The notes below the pieces were generated by a model, which made no database searches, was not told where the DNA came from, and was given only the letters and a program-made list of their open reading frames with translations. From the NCBI RefSeq assembly GCF_036010505.1, contig NZ_CP108569.1, positions 3,793,001 through 3,857,000 of the forward strand: DNA of 64,000 nucleotides, in the 5' to 3' direction. The position numbers and the translations under genes are program-made. Position 1 is the first letter of the stretch. Every line of letters begins with the position of its first letter. The DNA is from Streptomyces sp. NBC_01197 (GTDB lineage: Bacteria > Actinomycetota > Actinomycetes > Streptomycetales > Streptomycetaceae). Positions 46,266 to 55,083 of this stretch are shown in pieces.

Positions 46266-48028
46266 AGCGGCGGCTCCATCCGGGCGACGGCGCGCAGGGC
46301 TCTCGGCGCGAACCGGGACATGAAGCGGGCGCCTCGTGCCTCGGGTGTCACCGGCACCACCGCCCGGTTGTTCACCACGGCGGAGAGAATCGCGTCGGCC
46401 ACCTTCTCCGGTGGGTAGTTGCGCAGCCCGTACAGCCGGGACGACTTCTTCTGCCGGCGCTTCTCCTCCTCCGCCGATACGCCCGCGAACCGTGCGGTGG
46501 ACGTGATGTTGGTGTTCACCAGGCCCGGGCATATCGCGGTGACCCCGATGTCCTGTCCGGCCAGCTCGGCGCGCAGGCACTCGCTCAACATGAGTACGGC
46601 GGCCTTGGACGTGGAGTACGCCGGGAGAGCCTTCGACGGCTGGTACGCCGCAGCCGAAGCGGTGTTGACGATGTGGCCGCCCTGGCCACGGTCCGCCATC
46701 TGCCTGCCGAAGAGCCGGCAGCCGTGGATGACGCCCCACAGATTGACGTCGAGGACCTGCTTCCAGTCCTCGCTCGTAGTGTCCAGGAAGGAGCCCGAGA
46801 GACCGATGCCCGCGTTGTTGACCAGCACGTCGACCGTCCCGTACTCGGCGGCGACCTTCTCGGCCAGCTTCTCCATCGCCTGTTCGTCGCTGACGTCCAC
46901 CTCTTCTCCCCAGGCATCGGGGGAGCCGATCAGCCGCGACATCTCCGCGGTGCGAGCCGCCCCTTCCGCGTCCCGGTCGACGGCCACGACGCGCGCTCCC
47001 GCCTCGGCGAACGCGAAGGCGGTGGCCCGGCCGATCCCGCTCGCGGCGCCCGTCACCAGGACGAGCCTGCCGCTGAAGCGGTCGGCGTACTTGCCGGTCG
47101 CCGCCGTCTGCGGGGTGGGCCCCGGGGTCTCGTTGGCGGCGACGAAATCCCCGATCCAGGCTGCCAGCTGGTCCGGCCTGGTGCGTGGCACCCAGTGCTT
47201 GGCCGGCAGGGTGCGGCGCGTCAGCTGCGGTGCCCAGTCCTCCAGTTCGTCGTAGAGATGCTCCGAGAGGAAGGCGTCGCCGGTGGGCGTGATCAGCTGG
47301 ACGGGCGCGTGCGCGTACGCGTCGGTGCGCGGCCTGCGCAGCCGGGACCGGACGTTGTCACGGTAGAGCCAGGCGCCGTGCGCGGCGTCCGATGGCAGCG
47401 ACGCCGTCGGGTAGTCGCCGGACGGCACCTTCTCGGCCCGCTCCAGGATCTTCGGCCACCGTTTGCCGAGCGGCCCGCGCCAGGCCAGCTCGGGCAGCAC
47501 CGGCGTGTGCAGCAGGTACACGTACCAGGACTTGGCTCCCTGGCCGAGCAGTTGGGCCGTCCTGCGAGGGGTCGGCCGGGACATCCGCTTCTTGATCCAC
47601 TGGCCGAAGTGGTCGAGCGATGGACCGGAGATCGAGGTGAACGAGGCGATCCGGCCCTCGGTGCGCGGCACGGTCACGAACTCCCAGGACTGCACGGATC
47701 CCCAGTCGTGGCCGACGAGGTGCACCGGCTCCCCGGGGCTGACCGCGTCCGCCACGGCCAGGAAGTCGTCGGTCAGCTTCTCCAGGGTGAAGCCACCGCG
47801 CAGCGGTACCGGCGCCGAGGACCTGCCGTGGCCCCGGACGTCGTACAGCACCACGTGGAAGTGCTCGGCCAGTTGGGCCGCGACCTCGGTCCAGACCTCC
47901 TTGCTGTCCGGGTAGCCGTGCACCAGCAGTACGGTCGGCCGGTCCGGGTCGCCCAGTTCGGCGACGCACAGTTCGATGCCTCCGGTACGGACCCAGCGCT
48001 CGCGCGCACCTTCGGTTCCCTTGCTCAT
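46262..48028 (-). CDS. EphD-like fusion: alpha/beta hydrolase + short-chain dehydrogenase
   Basis: This 588-residue protein fuses an N-terminal alpha/beta hydrolase (about 1-295) with an SDR (about 310-588). The hydrolase has LLVHGYPDSKEVW (oxyanion), an Asp nucleophile in VGHDWGSVQSW and a His near KHWVPR, the epoxide-hydrolase type. The SDR has TGAASGIGRA, NNAG and YSTSK. The same order occurs in mycobacterial EphD. The ATG start overlaps the upstream M24 stop (ATGA). It probably opens or reduces an oxidised lipid; substrate unknown. Confidence 0.87.
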   Translation of the reverse strand: MSKGTEGARERWVRTGGIELCVAELGDPDRPTVLLVHGYPDSKEVWTEVAAQLAEHFHVVLYDVRGHGRSSAPVPLRGGFTLEKLTDDFLAVADAVSPGEPVHLVGHDWGSVQSWEFVTVPRTEGRIASFTSISGPSLDHFGQWIKKRMSRPTPRRTAQLLGQGAKSWYVYLLHTPVLPELAWRGPLGKRWPKILERAEKVPSGDYPTASLPSDAAHGAWLYRDNVRSRLRRPRTDAYAHAPVQLITPTGDAFLSEHLYDELEDWAPQLTRRTLPAKHWVPRTRPDQLAAWIGDFVAANETPGPTPQTAATGKYADRFSGRLVLVTGAASGIGRATAFAFAEAGARVVAVDRDAEGAARTAEMSRLIGSPDAWGEEVDVSDEQAMEKLAEKVAAEYGTVDVLVNNAGIGLSGSFLDTTSEDWKQVLDVNLWGVIHGCRLFGRQMADRGQGGHIVNTASAAAYQPSKALPAYSTSKAAVLMLSECLRAELAGQDIGVTAICPGLVNTNITSTARFAGVSAEEEKRRQKKSSRLYGLRNYPPEKVADAILSAVVNNRAVVPVTPEARGARFMSRFAPRALRAVARMEPPL

Positions 48029-48924
48029 GCGGCCTTCTCCTCTGCCCAGCGCCGCACATGCGGCAGATCGTCGTCCAGCCAGAAGGCGCTCTGCTCGGGA
48101 TCGGCCGAGTCGGTGACGACCAGGATTTCCTCGAACTTCGCGCCCCTGCCCCGGAATCCGAGGTGTGGCTCGACCGCCCACAGCCCCGCCCGGGGCGGGT
48201 GGTCGGAGAACTTGTACGGACTCCACAGCGGCGACCAGCCGTCCCGGTGGCCGTGCAGCGCATCGCTCGCCAGGCCCTTCAGAGACTGGGTGCCGAACCC
48301 GAACACATGGGGCGACCAGCGGCGTTCCTTGACCTCGTCGACCTTGTGGGCGATCACACCGAACGGATAGGCGCGGTGCCGGTTCGCGTACCCCTGCGCG
48401 GCCATCAGCCGCTCCACGTCCTCGTAGATCGTGCGCAGCGCGCGTTTCTCACGGACCTCCCGCAGGATGAGGTCGCGGTGGGCCTCCAGGTCGGCGAGCA
48501 GCTTGTCGTGCACGGGGTTGAGGCCGAGGCAGCCGGAGTAGCCGATATCGGCGGTGAAGCCGCGGAAGACAGGCGCCATGTCGAGAATGAACGGCATCCC
48601 GGCTTCGAGCCGCCGGTTCGTCGGGAAGAACTGGAGCGGCACCCTGAACCCCGCGAAGGCGGTCCGGTCCCCGAACCAGGCGAACGGCAGGTGGAACCAG
48701 TCCCGCACACCCCGCCGGTACAGCCACTCGCGCTGCATCCGCGCCGCCTCGCGCTCGGTCACCCCTGGCCTGAGCTGTGCGGCGACAGCCTCCGCGCAGG
48801 CGTAGGCGAGGGTCTGCACCTCTCTGAACCCCCGCAGCCGCGCGGCCTCCCCGCTGCCCTGCGCGCCCCGCCGTGCGGCCGGGCCCCCTGCCCACCGCGC
48901 CGTTGCTTTCACCCCTGAGGCCAT
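48025..48924 (-). CDS. M24 family metallopeptidase-like protein
   Basis: This 299-residue pita-bread-fold protein has the five metal ligands of M24: Asp residues in ILDMAPVFRGFTADIG, His in FGVIAHKV, Glu in WAVEPHLG and Glu in KFEEILVV. Members include aminopeptidase P, creatinase and non-peptidase hydrolases. The context with EphD-like and PF10118 genes argues for a small-molecule role. First gene of the operon; ATG at 48924. Confidence 0.82.
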   Translation of the reverse strand: MASGVKATARWAGGPAARRGAQGSGEAARLRGFREVQTLAYACAEAVAAQLRPGVTEREAARMQREWLYRRGVRDWFHLPFAWFGDRTAFAGFRVPLQFFPTNRRLEAGMPFILDMAPVFRGFTADIGYSGCLGLNPVHDKLLADLEAHRDLILREVREKRALRTIYEDVERLMAAQGYANRHRAYPFGVIAHKVDEVKERRWSPHVFGFGTQSLKGLASDALHGHRDGWSPLWSPYKFSDHPPRAGLWAVEPHLGFRGRGAKFEEILVVTDSADPEQSAFWLDDDLPHVRRWAEEKAA

Positions 48925-48966
48925 GCCACCTGTCCGTCCCGTCCGTGTGCGGTACGTGCTCGTAAC

Positions 48967-48988
48967 TTGACACTGATGAATGTGACAA
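48967..48988. promoter_or_regulatory. Inverted repeat upstream of the M24 operon
   Basis: TTGACAC, 8 bp and GTGACAA form a near-perfect palindrome (7-base arms with a single mismatch at their centre). It lies 43-64 bp upstream of the first gene of the minus-strand operon. It may be the operator of the operon's MerR protein or a TetR-type factor. Confidence 0.45.
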
Positions 48989-49022
48989 TGCCCGGCGGCT
49001 ACGTCAAGAGCCCCGCCTGACC

Positions 49023-49045
49023 TGTGGACAACGGCCTGTGGACAA
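49023..49045. promoter_or_regulatory. Pair of exact DnaA boxes
   Basis: TGTGGACAA occurs twice in direct orientation (49023-49031 and 49037-49045), the reverse complement of the preferred Streptomyces box TTGTCCACA. They lie in the divergent gap between the M24 and ABC operons. Confidence 0.72.
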
Positions 49046-49192
49046 CTCCTCCCGGGATGCCGTCCGTGCCGCCCCTGCCCCGCCCCTCCCTCTCCTGTAC
49101 CGGGCCCCTACGGGTCCGTACCTCTGGAGGGGGACAGGGATCCAGCCGTCTGGGCTGACGCCCGGCATGAGCCGCGCCACTACCTTCGGAAT

Positions 49193-50212
49193 GTGACTGT
49201 GATCGCGACCGAAAGCCTGAGCAAGCGGTTCCCGAGGGTGACCGCGCTTGACCGGCTCTCCCTGGACATCGGACCCGGTGTGACCGGACTGGTGGGATCC
49301 AACGGAGCCGGCAAGTCCACGTTGATCAAGATCCTGCTGGGTCTGTCCCCCGCCACGGAAGGCCGGGCCGCCGTGCTCGGGCTCGATGTCGCCACCAGTG
49401 GCGCCGAAATCCGTGAGCGCGTCGGGTACATGCCCGAGCACGACTGCCTGCCACCCGATGTCTCGGCCACCGAGTTCGTCGTCCACATGGCGCGCATGTC
49501 CGGACTGCCGCCCACCGCCGCACGGGAGCGCACCGCCGACACGCTGCGCCACGTCGGCCTCTACGAAGAGCGCTACCGCCCCATCGGCGGCTACTCGACC
49601 GGTATGAAACAGCGTGTGAAGCTGGCCCAGGCGCTGGTCCACGACCCGCAGTTGGTGCTGCTCGACGAGCCGACGAACGGCCTGGACCCGGTCGGCCGCG
49701 ACGACATGCTCGGGCTGATCCGCCGGGTCCACACCGACTTCGGCATCTCGGTCCTGGTCACATCGCACCTGCTCGGCGAGCTGGAGCGGACCTGCGACCA
49801 CGTCGTCGTCATCGACGGCGGCTCGCTGCTGCGGTCCAGCTCCACCAGCGACTTCACGCAGAGCACCGCGACGCTGGCGGTCGAGGTCACCGACTCCGAC
49901 GCCCATCCCGACGGGACTCGGGCGCTCCGCGAGTCGCTGACCGCGGCAGGTGTGACGCTGCACGAGGGCACGGAGGAGGGGCTGCCGGGCGCCGGACACA
50001 TCCTGCTGGTCGAGGCGGCAGGCGAGGAGACGTACGACCTGGTCCGCGACACGGTCACCGACCTCGGGCTCGGCCTCGTACGGATGGAACAGCGCCGCCA
50101 CCACATCGCGGAGGTCTTCCGCACCGACCAGCAGAACCAGTCACGGGACCAGCAGCAGAACCACCCGCCGGCCCAGCCCGGCCAGCCGAAGCAGGAGGTG
50201 CAGGCGCGATGA
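49193..50212 (+). CDS. ABC transporter ATP-binding protein (first pair)
   Basis: This 339-residue ATPase has Walker A GSNGAGKST, signature YSTGMKQRVKLAQALV, Walker B LVLLDEPTNGLDP and the switch His of TSHLLGELE. A Gln/Pro-rich C-terminal tail follows. GTG start at 49193. It overlaps the next permease (ATGA) and forms a typical two-component exporter module with it. Confidence 0.92.
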   Translation: MTVIATESLSKRFPRVTALDRLSLDIGPGVTGLVGSNGAGKSTLIKILLGLSPATEGRAAVLGLDVATSGAEIRERVGYMPEHDCLPPDVSATEFVVHMARMSGLPPTAARERTADTLRHVGLYEERYRPIGGYSTGMKQRVKLAQALVHDPQLVLLDEPTNGLDPVGRDDMLGLIRRVHTDFGISVLVTSHLLGELERTCDHVVVIDGGSLLRSSSTSDFTQSTATLAVEVTDSDAHPDGTRALRESLTAAGVTLHEGTEEGLPGAGHILLVEAAGEETYDLVRDTVTDLGLGLVRMEQRRHHIAEVFRTDQQNQSRDQQQNHPPAQPGQPKQEVQAR

Positions 50213-51090
50213 GTACCGAGACCAGTCAGATCCACAACATCGGATACCGGAACTACGACGGACAGCGCCTGGGCCGCGCCTACGCCCGCCGCTCGCTCTT
50301 CGCGCAGTCGCTGCGCGGCGCCTACGGTCTGGGCCGCTCGGCCAAGTCCAAGGTGCTGCCGATGATCCTCTTCGCGGTGATGTGCGTGCCCGCGGCGATC
50401 ATCGTCGCGGTGGCCGTGGCGACCAAGGCCAAGGACCTGCCGCTCGACTACACCCGGTACGCCATCCTCACCCAGGCCGTCATCGGGCTGTATCTCGCCG
50501 CGCAGGCCCCGCAGGCCGTCTCCCGCGATCTGCGCTTCAAGTCCATCCCGCTGTACTTCTCCCGGCCCATCGAGCGCGTCGACTACGTCATCGCCAAGTA
50601 TGCGGCGATGGCCTCGGCCCTCTTCATCCTGACCGGGGCACCCCTGGTGATCCTCTACATCGGTTCGCTGCTCGCCAAACTCGATTTCGCCCACCAGACC
50701 GAGGGATTCGGCCAGGGGTTGGTCTCCGTCGCGCTGCTCTCGGTGCTCTTCTCCGGCATCGCGCTGGTGGTCGCCGCGCTCACCCCGCGCCGCGGCTTCG
50801 GGGTCGCCGCGGTCATCGCCGTACTGACCATCACGTACGGAGCGGTCTCCACGGTGCAGGCCATCGCCTTCAACCAGGACGCCGCAGGAGCCGTCACCTG
50901 GCTCGGGCTCTTCTCCCCGATCACGCTGATCGACGGCGTGCAGACCGCGTTCCTCGGCGCCTCCTCCGCCTTCCCGGGCGGGGCAGGCCCGGGAGCGGGT
51001 GCCGGCGTGGTCTATGTGCTCGTCGTTCTCGCGCTCATCGCCGGCTCGTACGCCGTCCTGATGCGCCGCTACCGGAAGGTCGGGCTGTGA
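50209..51090 (+). CDS. ABC transporter permease (first pair)
   Basis: This 293-residue protein begins with a soluble helix (IHNIGYRNYDGQRLGRAYARRS) and has six membrane segments of the ABC-2 type. It carries the Streptomyces-typical SKSKVLPMILFAVMCVPAAI opening. It overlaps the first ATPase by 4 bp and the second by GTGA. Confidence 0.88.
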   Translation: MSTETSQIHNIGYRNYDGQRLGRAYARRSLFAQSLRGAYGLGRSAKSKVLPMILFAVMCVPAAIIVAVAVATKAKDLPLDYTRYAILTQAVIGLYLAAQAPQAVSRDLRFKSIPLYFSRPIERVDYVIAKYAAMASALFILTGAPLVILYIGSLLAKLDFAHQTEGFGQGLVSVALLSVLFSGIALVVAALTPRRGFGVAAVIAVLTITYGAVSTVQAIAFNQDAAGAVTWLGLFSPITLIDGVQTAFLGASSAFPGGAGPGAGAGVVYVLVVLALIAGSYAVLMRRYRKVGL

Positions 51091-51998
51091 CCACGATCAA
51101 CATCGACCACACCTCGCGCTGGTTCGGCAACGTGGTGGCGGTCAACGACATCACCATGACCGTCGGCCCCGGCGTGACCGGGCTTCTCGGCCCCAACGGC
51201 GCAGGCAAGTCCACCCTCATCAACATGATGGGCGGATTCCTCGCCCCGTCGACCGGCACGGTGACACTCGACGGCGAGCCGATCTGGCGGAACGAGAACG
51301 TCTACCGGCAGATCGGGATCGTGCCGGAGCGGGAGGGGATGTACGACTTCCTCACCGGCCGCGAATTCGTCGTCGCCAACGCCGAACTGCACGGCCTCGA
51401 CGAGCGCGCCGCGCAACAGGCGCTCGCCACCGTCGAGATGGAGCCCGCGCAGGACCGCAAGATCGCGACGTACAGCAAGGGCATGCGGCAGCGCGTGAAG
51501 ATGGCGTCCGCCCTCGTCCACAACCCCAGCGTGCTGCTGCTCGACGAGCCCTTCAACGGCATGGACCCGCGCCAGCGCATGCAGCTGATGGAGCTGCTGC
51601 GGCAGATGGGCGCGGAGGGCCGCACGGTGCTCTTCTCCTCGCACATCCTGGAAGAGGTCGAGCAACTGGCCTCGCACATCGAGGTGATCGTGGCGGGACG
51701 GCATGCCGCGTCCGGTGACTTCCGCCGGATCCGCCGGCTGATGACGGACCGGCCGCACCGCTATCTCGTACGGTCCAGCGACGACCGGGCCCTCGCCGCC
51801 GCGCTGATCGCCGACCCGTCGACGGCCGGTATCGAGGTGGACGTCACGGAGGGCGCGCTGCGCATCCAGGCGGTCGACTTCGGCCGGTTCACGGCGCTGC
51901 TGCCGCGCGTCGCCCGTGAAAACGGCATCCGGCTCCTCACCGTCTCGCCGTCGGACGAGTCCCTGGAGTCGGTCTTCTCGTACCTCGTAGCGGCCTGA
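51087..51998 (+). CDS. ABC transporter ATP-binding protein (second pair)
   Basis: This 303-residue ATPase has Walker A GPNGAGKST, signature YSKGMRQRVKMASALV, Walker B VLLLDEPFNGMDP and SSHILEEVE. GTG at 51087 overlaps the preceding stop. It is more similar to the other ATPase in fold than in detail, so the operon holds two distinct modules. Confidence 0.92.
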   Translation: MTTINIDHTSRWFGNVVAVNDITMTVGPGVTGLLGPNGAGKSTLINMMGGFLAPSTGTVTLDGEPIWRNENVYRQIGIVPEREGMYDFLTGREFVVANAELHGLDERAAQQALATVEMEPAQDRKIATYSKGMRQRVKMASALVHNPSVLLLDEPFNGMDPRQRMQLMELLRQMGAEGRTVLFSSHILEEVEQLASHIEVIVAGRHAASGDFRRIRRLMTDRPHRYLVRSSDDRALAAALIADPSTAGIEVDVTEGALRIQAVDFGRFTALLPRVARENGIRLLTVSPSDESLESVFSYLVAA

Positions 51999-52015
51999 AA
52001 GGAGCTGTGACGCCC

Positions 52016-52735
52016 ATGTACAACCCCACAGTCGCCCGGCTCACCTACCGGGCCCTGCTCGGCCGCCGCCGGGCCGCCATCCTGTTCGTACTGCCCGCGC
52101 TGCTGATCGTGATCGCGGCCGCGGTACGCACCTTCAGCGGCGCCGACGACCAGGTCGCCGCCGATGTGCTCGGCGGGTTCGCCATGGCCACGATGGTGCC
52201 GCTGATCGGTGTCATCGCGGGTACGGGTGCGATCGGCCCGGAGATCGATGACGGTTCGATCGTCTATCTGCTGGCCAAACCGGTGAAGCGCCCCACGATC
52301 ATCTTCACGAAGCTCATCGTGGCGATCGCCGTGACGATGGCGTTCTCCGCGATTCCGACCCTGATCGCGGGCCTCATCCTCAACGGCAACGGCCAGCAGA
52401 TCGCGATCGCCTACACGGTCGCCGCGCTGGTCGCGTCCATCGCGTACGCCTCGGTCTTCCTCCTCCTGGGCACGGTAACCCGGCACGCGGTCGTCGCCGG
52501 GCTGGTCTACGCCCTGGTCTGGGAGGGCCTGTTCGGCAACCTGGTGCCGGGCGCGCGCACGCTGAGCATCCAGCAGTGGGCGCTCGCCCTGGCGGAGAAG
52601 ATCGGCGCGCCGGGTGCGGTCAGCTCGGACGTCGGACTGCCCCTGGCCGTGGTTCTGCTGGCGGGCGTCACCGTGCTCGCCACCTGGTACGCGGGCCAGA
52701 AACTGCGAAGGCTGACGCTGGCCGGCGAGGAGTGA
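52016..52735 (+). CDS. ABC transporter permease (second pair)
   Basis: This 239-residue protein has six ABC-2-type membrane helices (AILFVLPALLIVIAAAV; MATMVPLIGVIAGTGAIGPEI with the sequence DDGSIVYLLAKPV). ATG at 52016 was chosen over GTG 52007, which would sit only 2 bases from the GGAG. It is the last gene of the four-gene exporter operon; a very strong hairpin follows 7 bp after the stop. Substrate unknown. Confidence 0.87.
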   Translation: MYNPTVARLTYRALLGRRRAAILFVLPALLIVIAAAVRTFSGADDQVAADVLGGFAMATMVPLIGVIAGTGAIGPEIDDGSIVYLLAKPVKRPTIIFTKLIVAIAVTMAFSAIPTLIAGLILNGNGQQIAIAYTVAALVASIAYASVFLLLGTVTRHAVVAGLVYALVWEGLFGNLVPGARTLSIQQWALALAEKIGAPGAVSSDVGLPLAVVLLAGVTVLATWYAGQKLRRLTLAGEE

Positions 52736-52742
52736 GACCGGG

Positions 52743-52794
52743 GGGCCGGGGGCGGGAACGACGGGGTGCCGTCGTTCCCGCCCCCGGCCCTTTT
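52743..52794 (+). terminator. Very strong intrinsic terminator of the ABC operon
   Basis: A perfect 22-bp stem (arms 52743-52764 and 52769-52790) closes on a GGTG loop and is followed by TTTT. It can also end the minus-strand transcript of the gene at 52840. Confidence 0.95.
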
Positions 52795-52839
52795 ATCGGG
52801 CTTCCTGCGGGGGCTCTTCCTTCAGAGCCTTCAGTCCCC

Positions 52840-53508
52840 TCAGCGCCGGCGACGGAGGCGGCGCTTGATCTCCGCCATGTCCTCGGTGACATCCGACAGC
52901 CGTACGCTCATTGCCCCGACGACCCGGTTCGTGGCGTCGAGCCGCTGGTCCAGGGCCCCCAGACGATCCGACATACGGGCCAGTACGGGGCCCAGCTCCC
53001 TCAGCGCGGGTCCGACCTCGCTCATCGCGGACTCCAGCTGTGTGACGCGGCGGTCGAGTCCGTCGAAACCGGGGTCCGACACCGGCGCCGGGTGCTGCTC
53101 CTCGGTGTCGAGGAGGTAGCTCCGCACCCGACGGGCGACTTCGCTGTCGCGCAGCACCATGGCGATGTTGAGGACAGTCCGGCGGGTGTGAACCGTCAGG
53201 CCGGAACGGGGCTGTGGATAACTCAGGCCGTGCGAGGGAAAGGGAGACAGGTTGTCCCCCTTGAATTCTTCGAGGTCAGAGCCTTGCAGTACGCGCAGTC
53301 CGTTTGAGGAGAGCTCCTCACGGTGCCGTTGGGTCAACTTCTTGATGACGTCTGTGGATACCTCGAAGTACCGCGCCACATCTTGTGTACGGAGATGAAT
53401 CCCGTCCGGCAGCAGTGCGAGCGCCTTGACCTTGTCCAGGACGCCGACGCGCCCCAGATGGTCGGCGCGCAGTGCGCGCGATTCGAGCAGGGCGATTTCG
53501 GGTGGCAT
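52840..53508 (-). CDS. Unknown protein with C-terminal coiled coil
   Basis: This 222-residue protein has an N-terminal region with HTH-like spacing (LRTQDVARYFEVSTDVIKKLTQRHREEL, residues about 40-67), a basic middle (HTRRTVLNIAMVLRDSEVARRVRSYLLD) and a long C-terminal coiled coil (about 145-222). I do not recognise a named family; similar proteins are common in streptomycetes. The gene is less GC-rich than its neighbours and contains a DnaA-box-like TGTGGATAA at 53213. It stands alone. Possibly a DNA-binding or stress protein (inference). Confidence 0.6.
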   Translation of the reverse strand: MPPEIALLESRALRADHLGRVGVLDKVKALALLPDGIHLRTQDVARYFEVSTDVIKKLTQRHREELSSNGLRVLQGSDLEEFKGDNLSPFPSHGLSYPQPRSGLTVHTRRTVLNIAMVLRDSEVARRVRSYLLDTEEQHPAPVSDPGFDGLDRRVTQLESAMSEVGPALRELGPVLARMSDRLGALDQRLDATNRVVGAMSVRLSDVTEDMAEIKRRLRRRR

Positions 53509-53735
53509 GGATGAGCCTGCCGTTCATGGTCATTGGTGCATGACAGTGACGGCCCTCTCCCCGGGCTTCAGGGGTGGAGGTCCGCTCATCTACGTCACTA
53601 CTCAATGACCGGCCCGGGCTTCTGCCTCGGCACCGGCACTCCCGGACTTCACGCACTCTCGTCGCCTCGGACCCCAGTCGCCTCCACGCACACTGACCAA
53701 CGACCCGACAGTCGTACAAGTCACGCGCCCCGCCT

Positions 53736-55022
53736 TTACCCGACGGTCTGGACCTTCCTGTCCCGAGCCGCGAACAAGCCCACCACCAAGGCCGCCGCGC
53801 ACACCCCGAGTACCAGGGCGATCGGCAGGGTCCAGCTGCCCGTCGCCTGGTACACGGCGCCGGCCGTCAGCGGGCCGGCCGCCGCGAGCAGGTAACCGAC
53901 CGTCTGCGCCATCCCGGACAGCCGCGCCGCCGTCTGTGCGTCGCCCGACCGCAGCACGATCAGTGTCAGGGCCAGCCCCACCGCGCCGCCCTGCCCGACA
54001 CCCAGCACCGCCGACCACAGCCAGGCCCCCGACACCGGGGCGATCATCAGGCCCGCGTAGCCGACAGCCACCATCGACGTGACCAGCACGATCAGCGGGC
54101 GCTGGCTGCGCATACGGCCGGCCAGCAGCGGTACGCCGAAGGCGCCGGCGACCTGGATCAGGTTGTTGAACGCGAAGATCACGCCCGCTGTCGAACGGCT
54201 CATCCCGTGGTCGGTGAAGATCGTCGGCATCCAGGCGATCAGCACGTACGACCAGAGCGACTGGAGGCCCATGAACAGGGTGACCTGCCAGGCCAGCGCC
54301 GAGCGCCAGATGCTCCTGGCCGGTCCAGTAGCCGCCGGCGTGACGCGCACCTCGTGGCCGGTACGGCCGCGGGCGATCAGCACCTGCGGCAGCCACGCCA
54401 CGGCGGCGACCGCGGCCAGCAGCGACCAGAAGGCCAGCGACGCCTGCCAGCTGTTTCCGAACGCCTTCTCCAGCGGGACCGAGGCCGCTGCGCAGAGGGT
54501 GGCGCCGCCGATCATCGCGCCTGTGTAGACCGAGGTCATCGACGCGGCCCGGTCCGGGAAGTCCCGCTTGATCAGACCCGGCATCAGGACGTTCAGCAGG
54601 GCTATCGCGGTGCCGGCCAGCACTCCGCCGCCGTACAGGGCGAACACGGACGGCAGGACCCGGACGAGAATGCCGACCCCGAGCAGGACCAGCGCGCACA
54701 GCAGCACCACTTCGGTACCGAATCGGCGGGCCAGCCAGGGGGCGATCATCGCGCCGACTCCGAGGAACAGCACCGGTACGGAGGTGACCAGGCTCGACGC
54801 CGTCGACGAGAGGCCGAATGTGCTGCTGATCTCGCCGATGAGAGGTGACACGCTCGCCAGCGCCGCCCGCATGTTGAGCGACGCCAGCACGATGCCGATG
54901 AACAGCACCGCGGGGTGTGCGGTCAGGGCTCGCCGTGCGGCGGTCCCTTCGCGGGACGGCCGGACGTCGGCCTCCGCGTCGGGAAGCAGTTGATCCAGGT
55001 CCGGGCGGGACACGTCAGGCAC
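53736..55022 (-). CDS. MFS transporter, CynX/NimT-like
   Basis: This 428-residue, twelve-helix transporter has LASLNMRAALASVSPLIGEI in helix 1 and the pattern of the CynX/NimT (cyanate/nitroimidazole) family. GTG start at 55022. It follows the FadR-type GntR gene by 61 bp on the same strand, so its substrate is probably the ligand of that regulator. Export or import direction is not determined. Confidence 0.85.
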   Translation of the reverse strand: MPDVSRPDLDQLLPDAEADVRPSREGTAARRALTAHPAVLFIGIVLASLNMRAALASVSPLIGEISSTFGLSSTASSLVTSVPVLFLGVGAMIAPWLARRFGTEVVLLCALVLLGVGILVRVLPSVFALYGGGVLAGTAIALLNVLMPGLIKRDFPDRAASMTSVYTGAMIGGATLCAAASVPLEKAFGNSWQASLAFWSLLAAVAAVAWLPQVLIARGRTGHEVRVTPAATGPARSIWRSALAWQVTLFMGLQSLWSYVLIAWMPTIFTDHGMSRSTAGVIFAFNNLIQVAGAFGVPLLAGRMRSQRPLIVLVTSMVAVGYAGLMIAPVSGAWLWSAVLGVGQGGAVGLALTLIVLRSGDAQTAARLSGMAQTVGYLLAAAGPLTAGAVYQATGSWTLPIALVLGVCAAALVVGLFAARDRKVQTVG

Positions 55023-55083
55023 CTCTCAGCGTTTCTGTTCGTATGTCGGTGGTGCGGGGTGGTGGGGCGGGTGAGGCGCCCGG

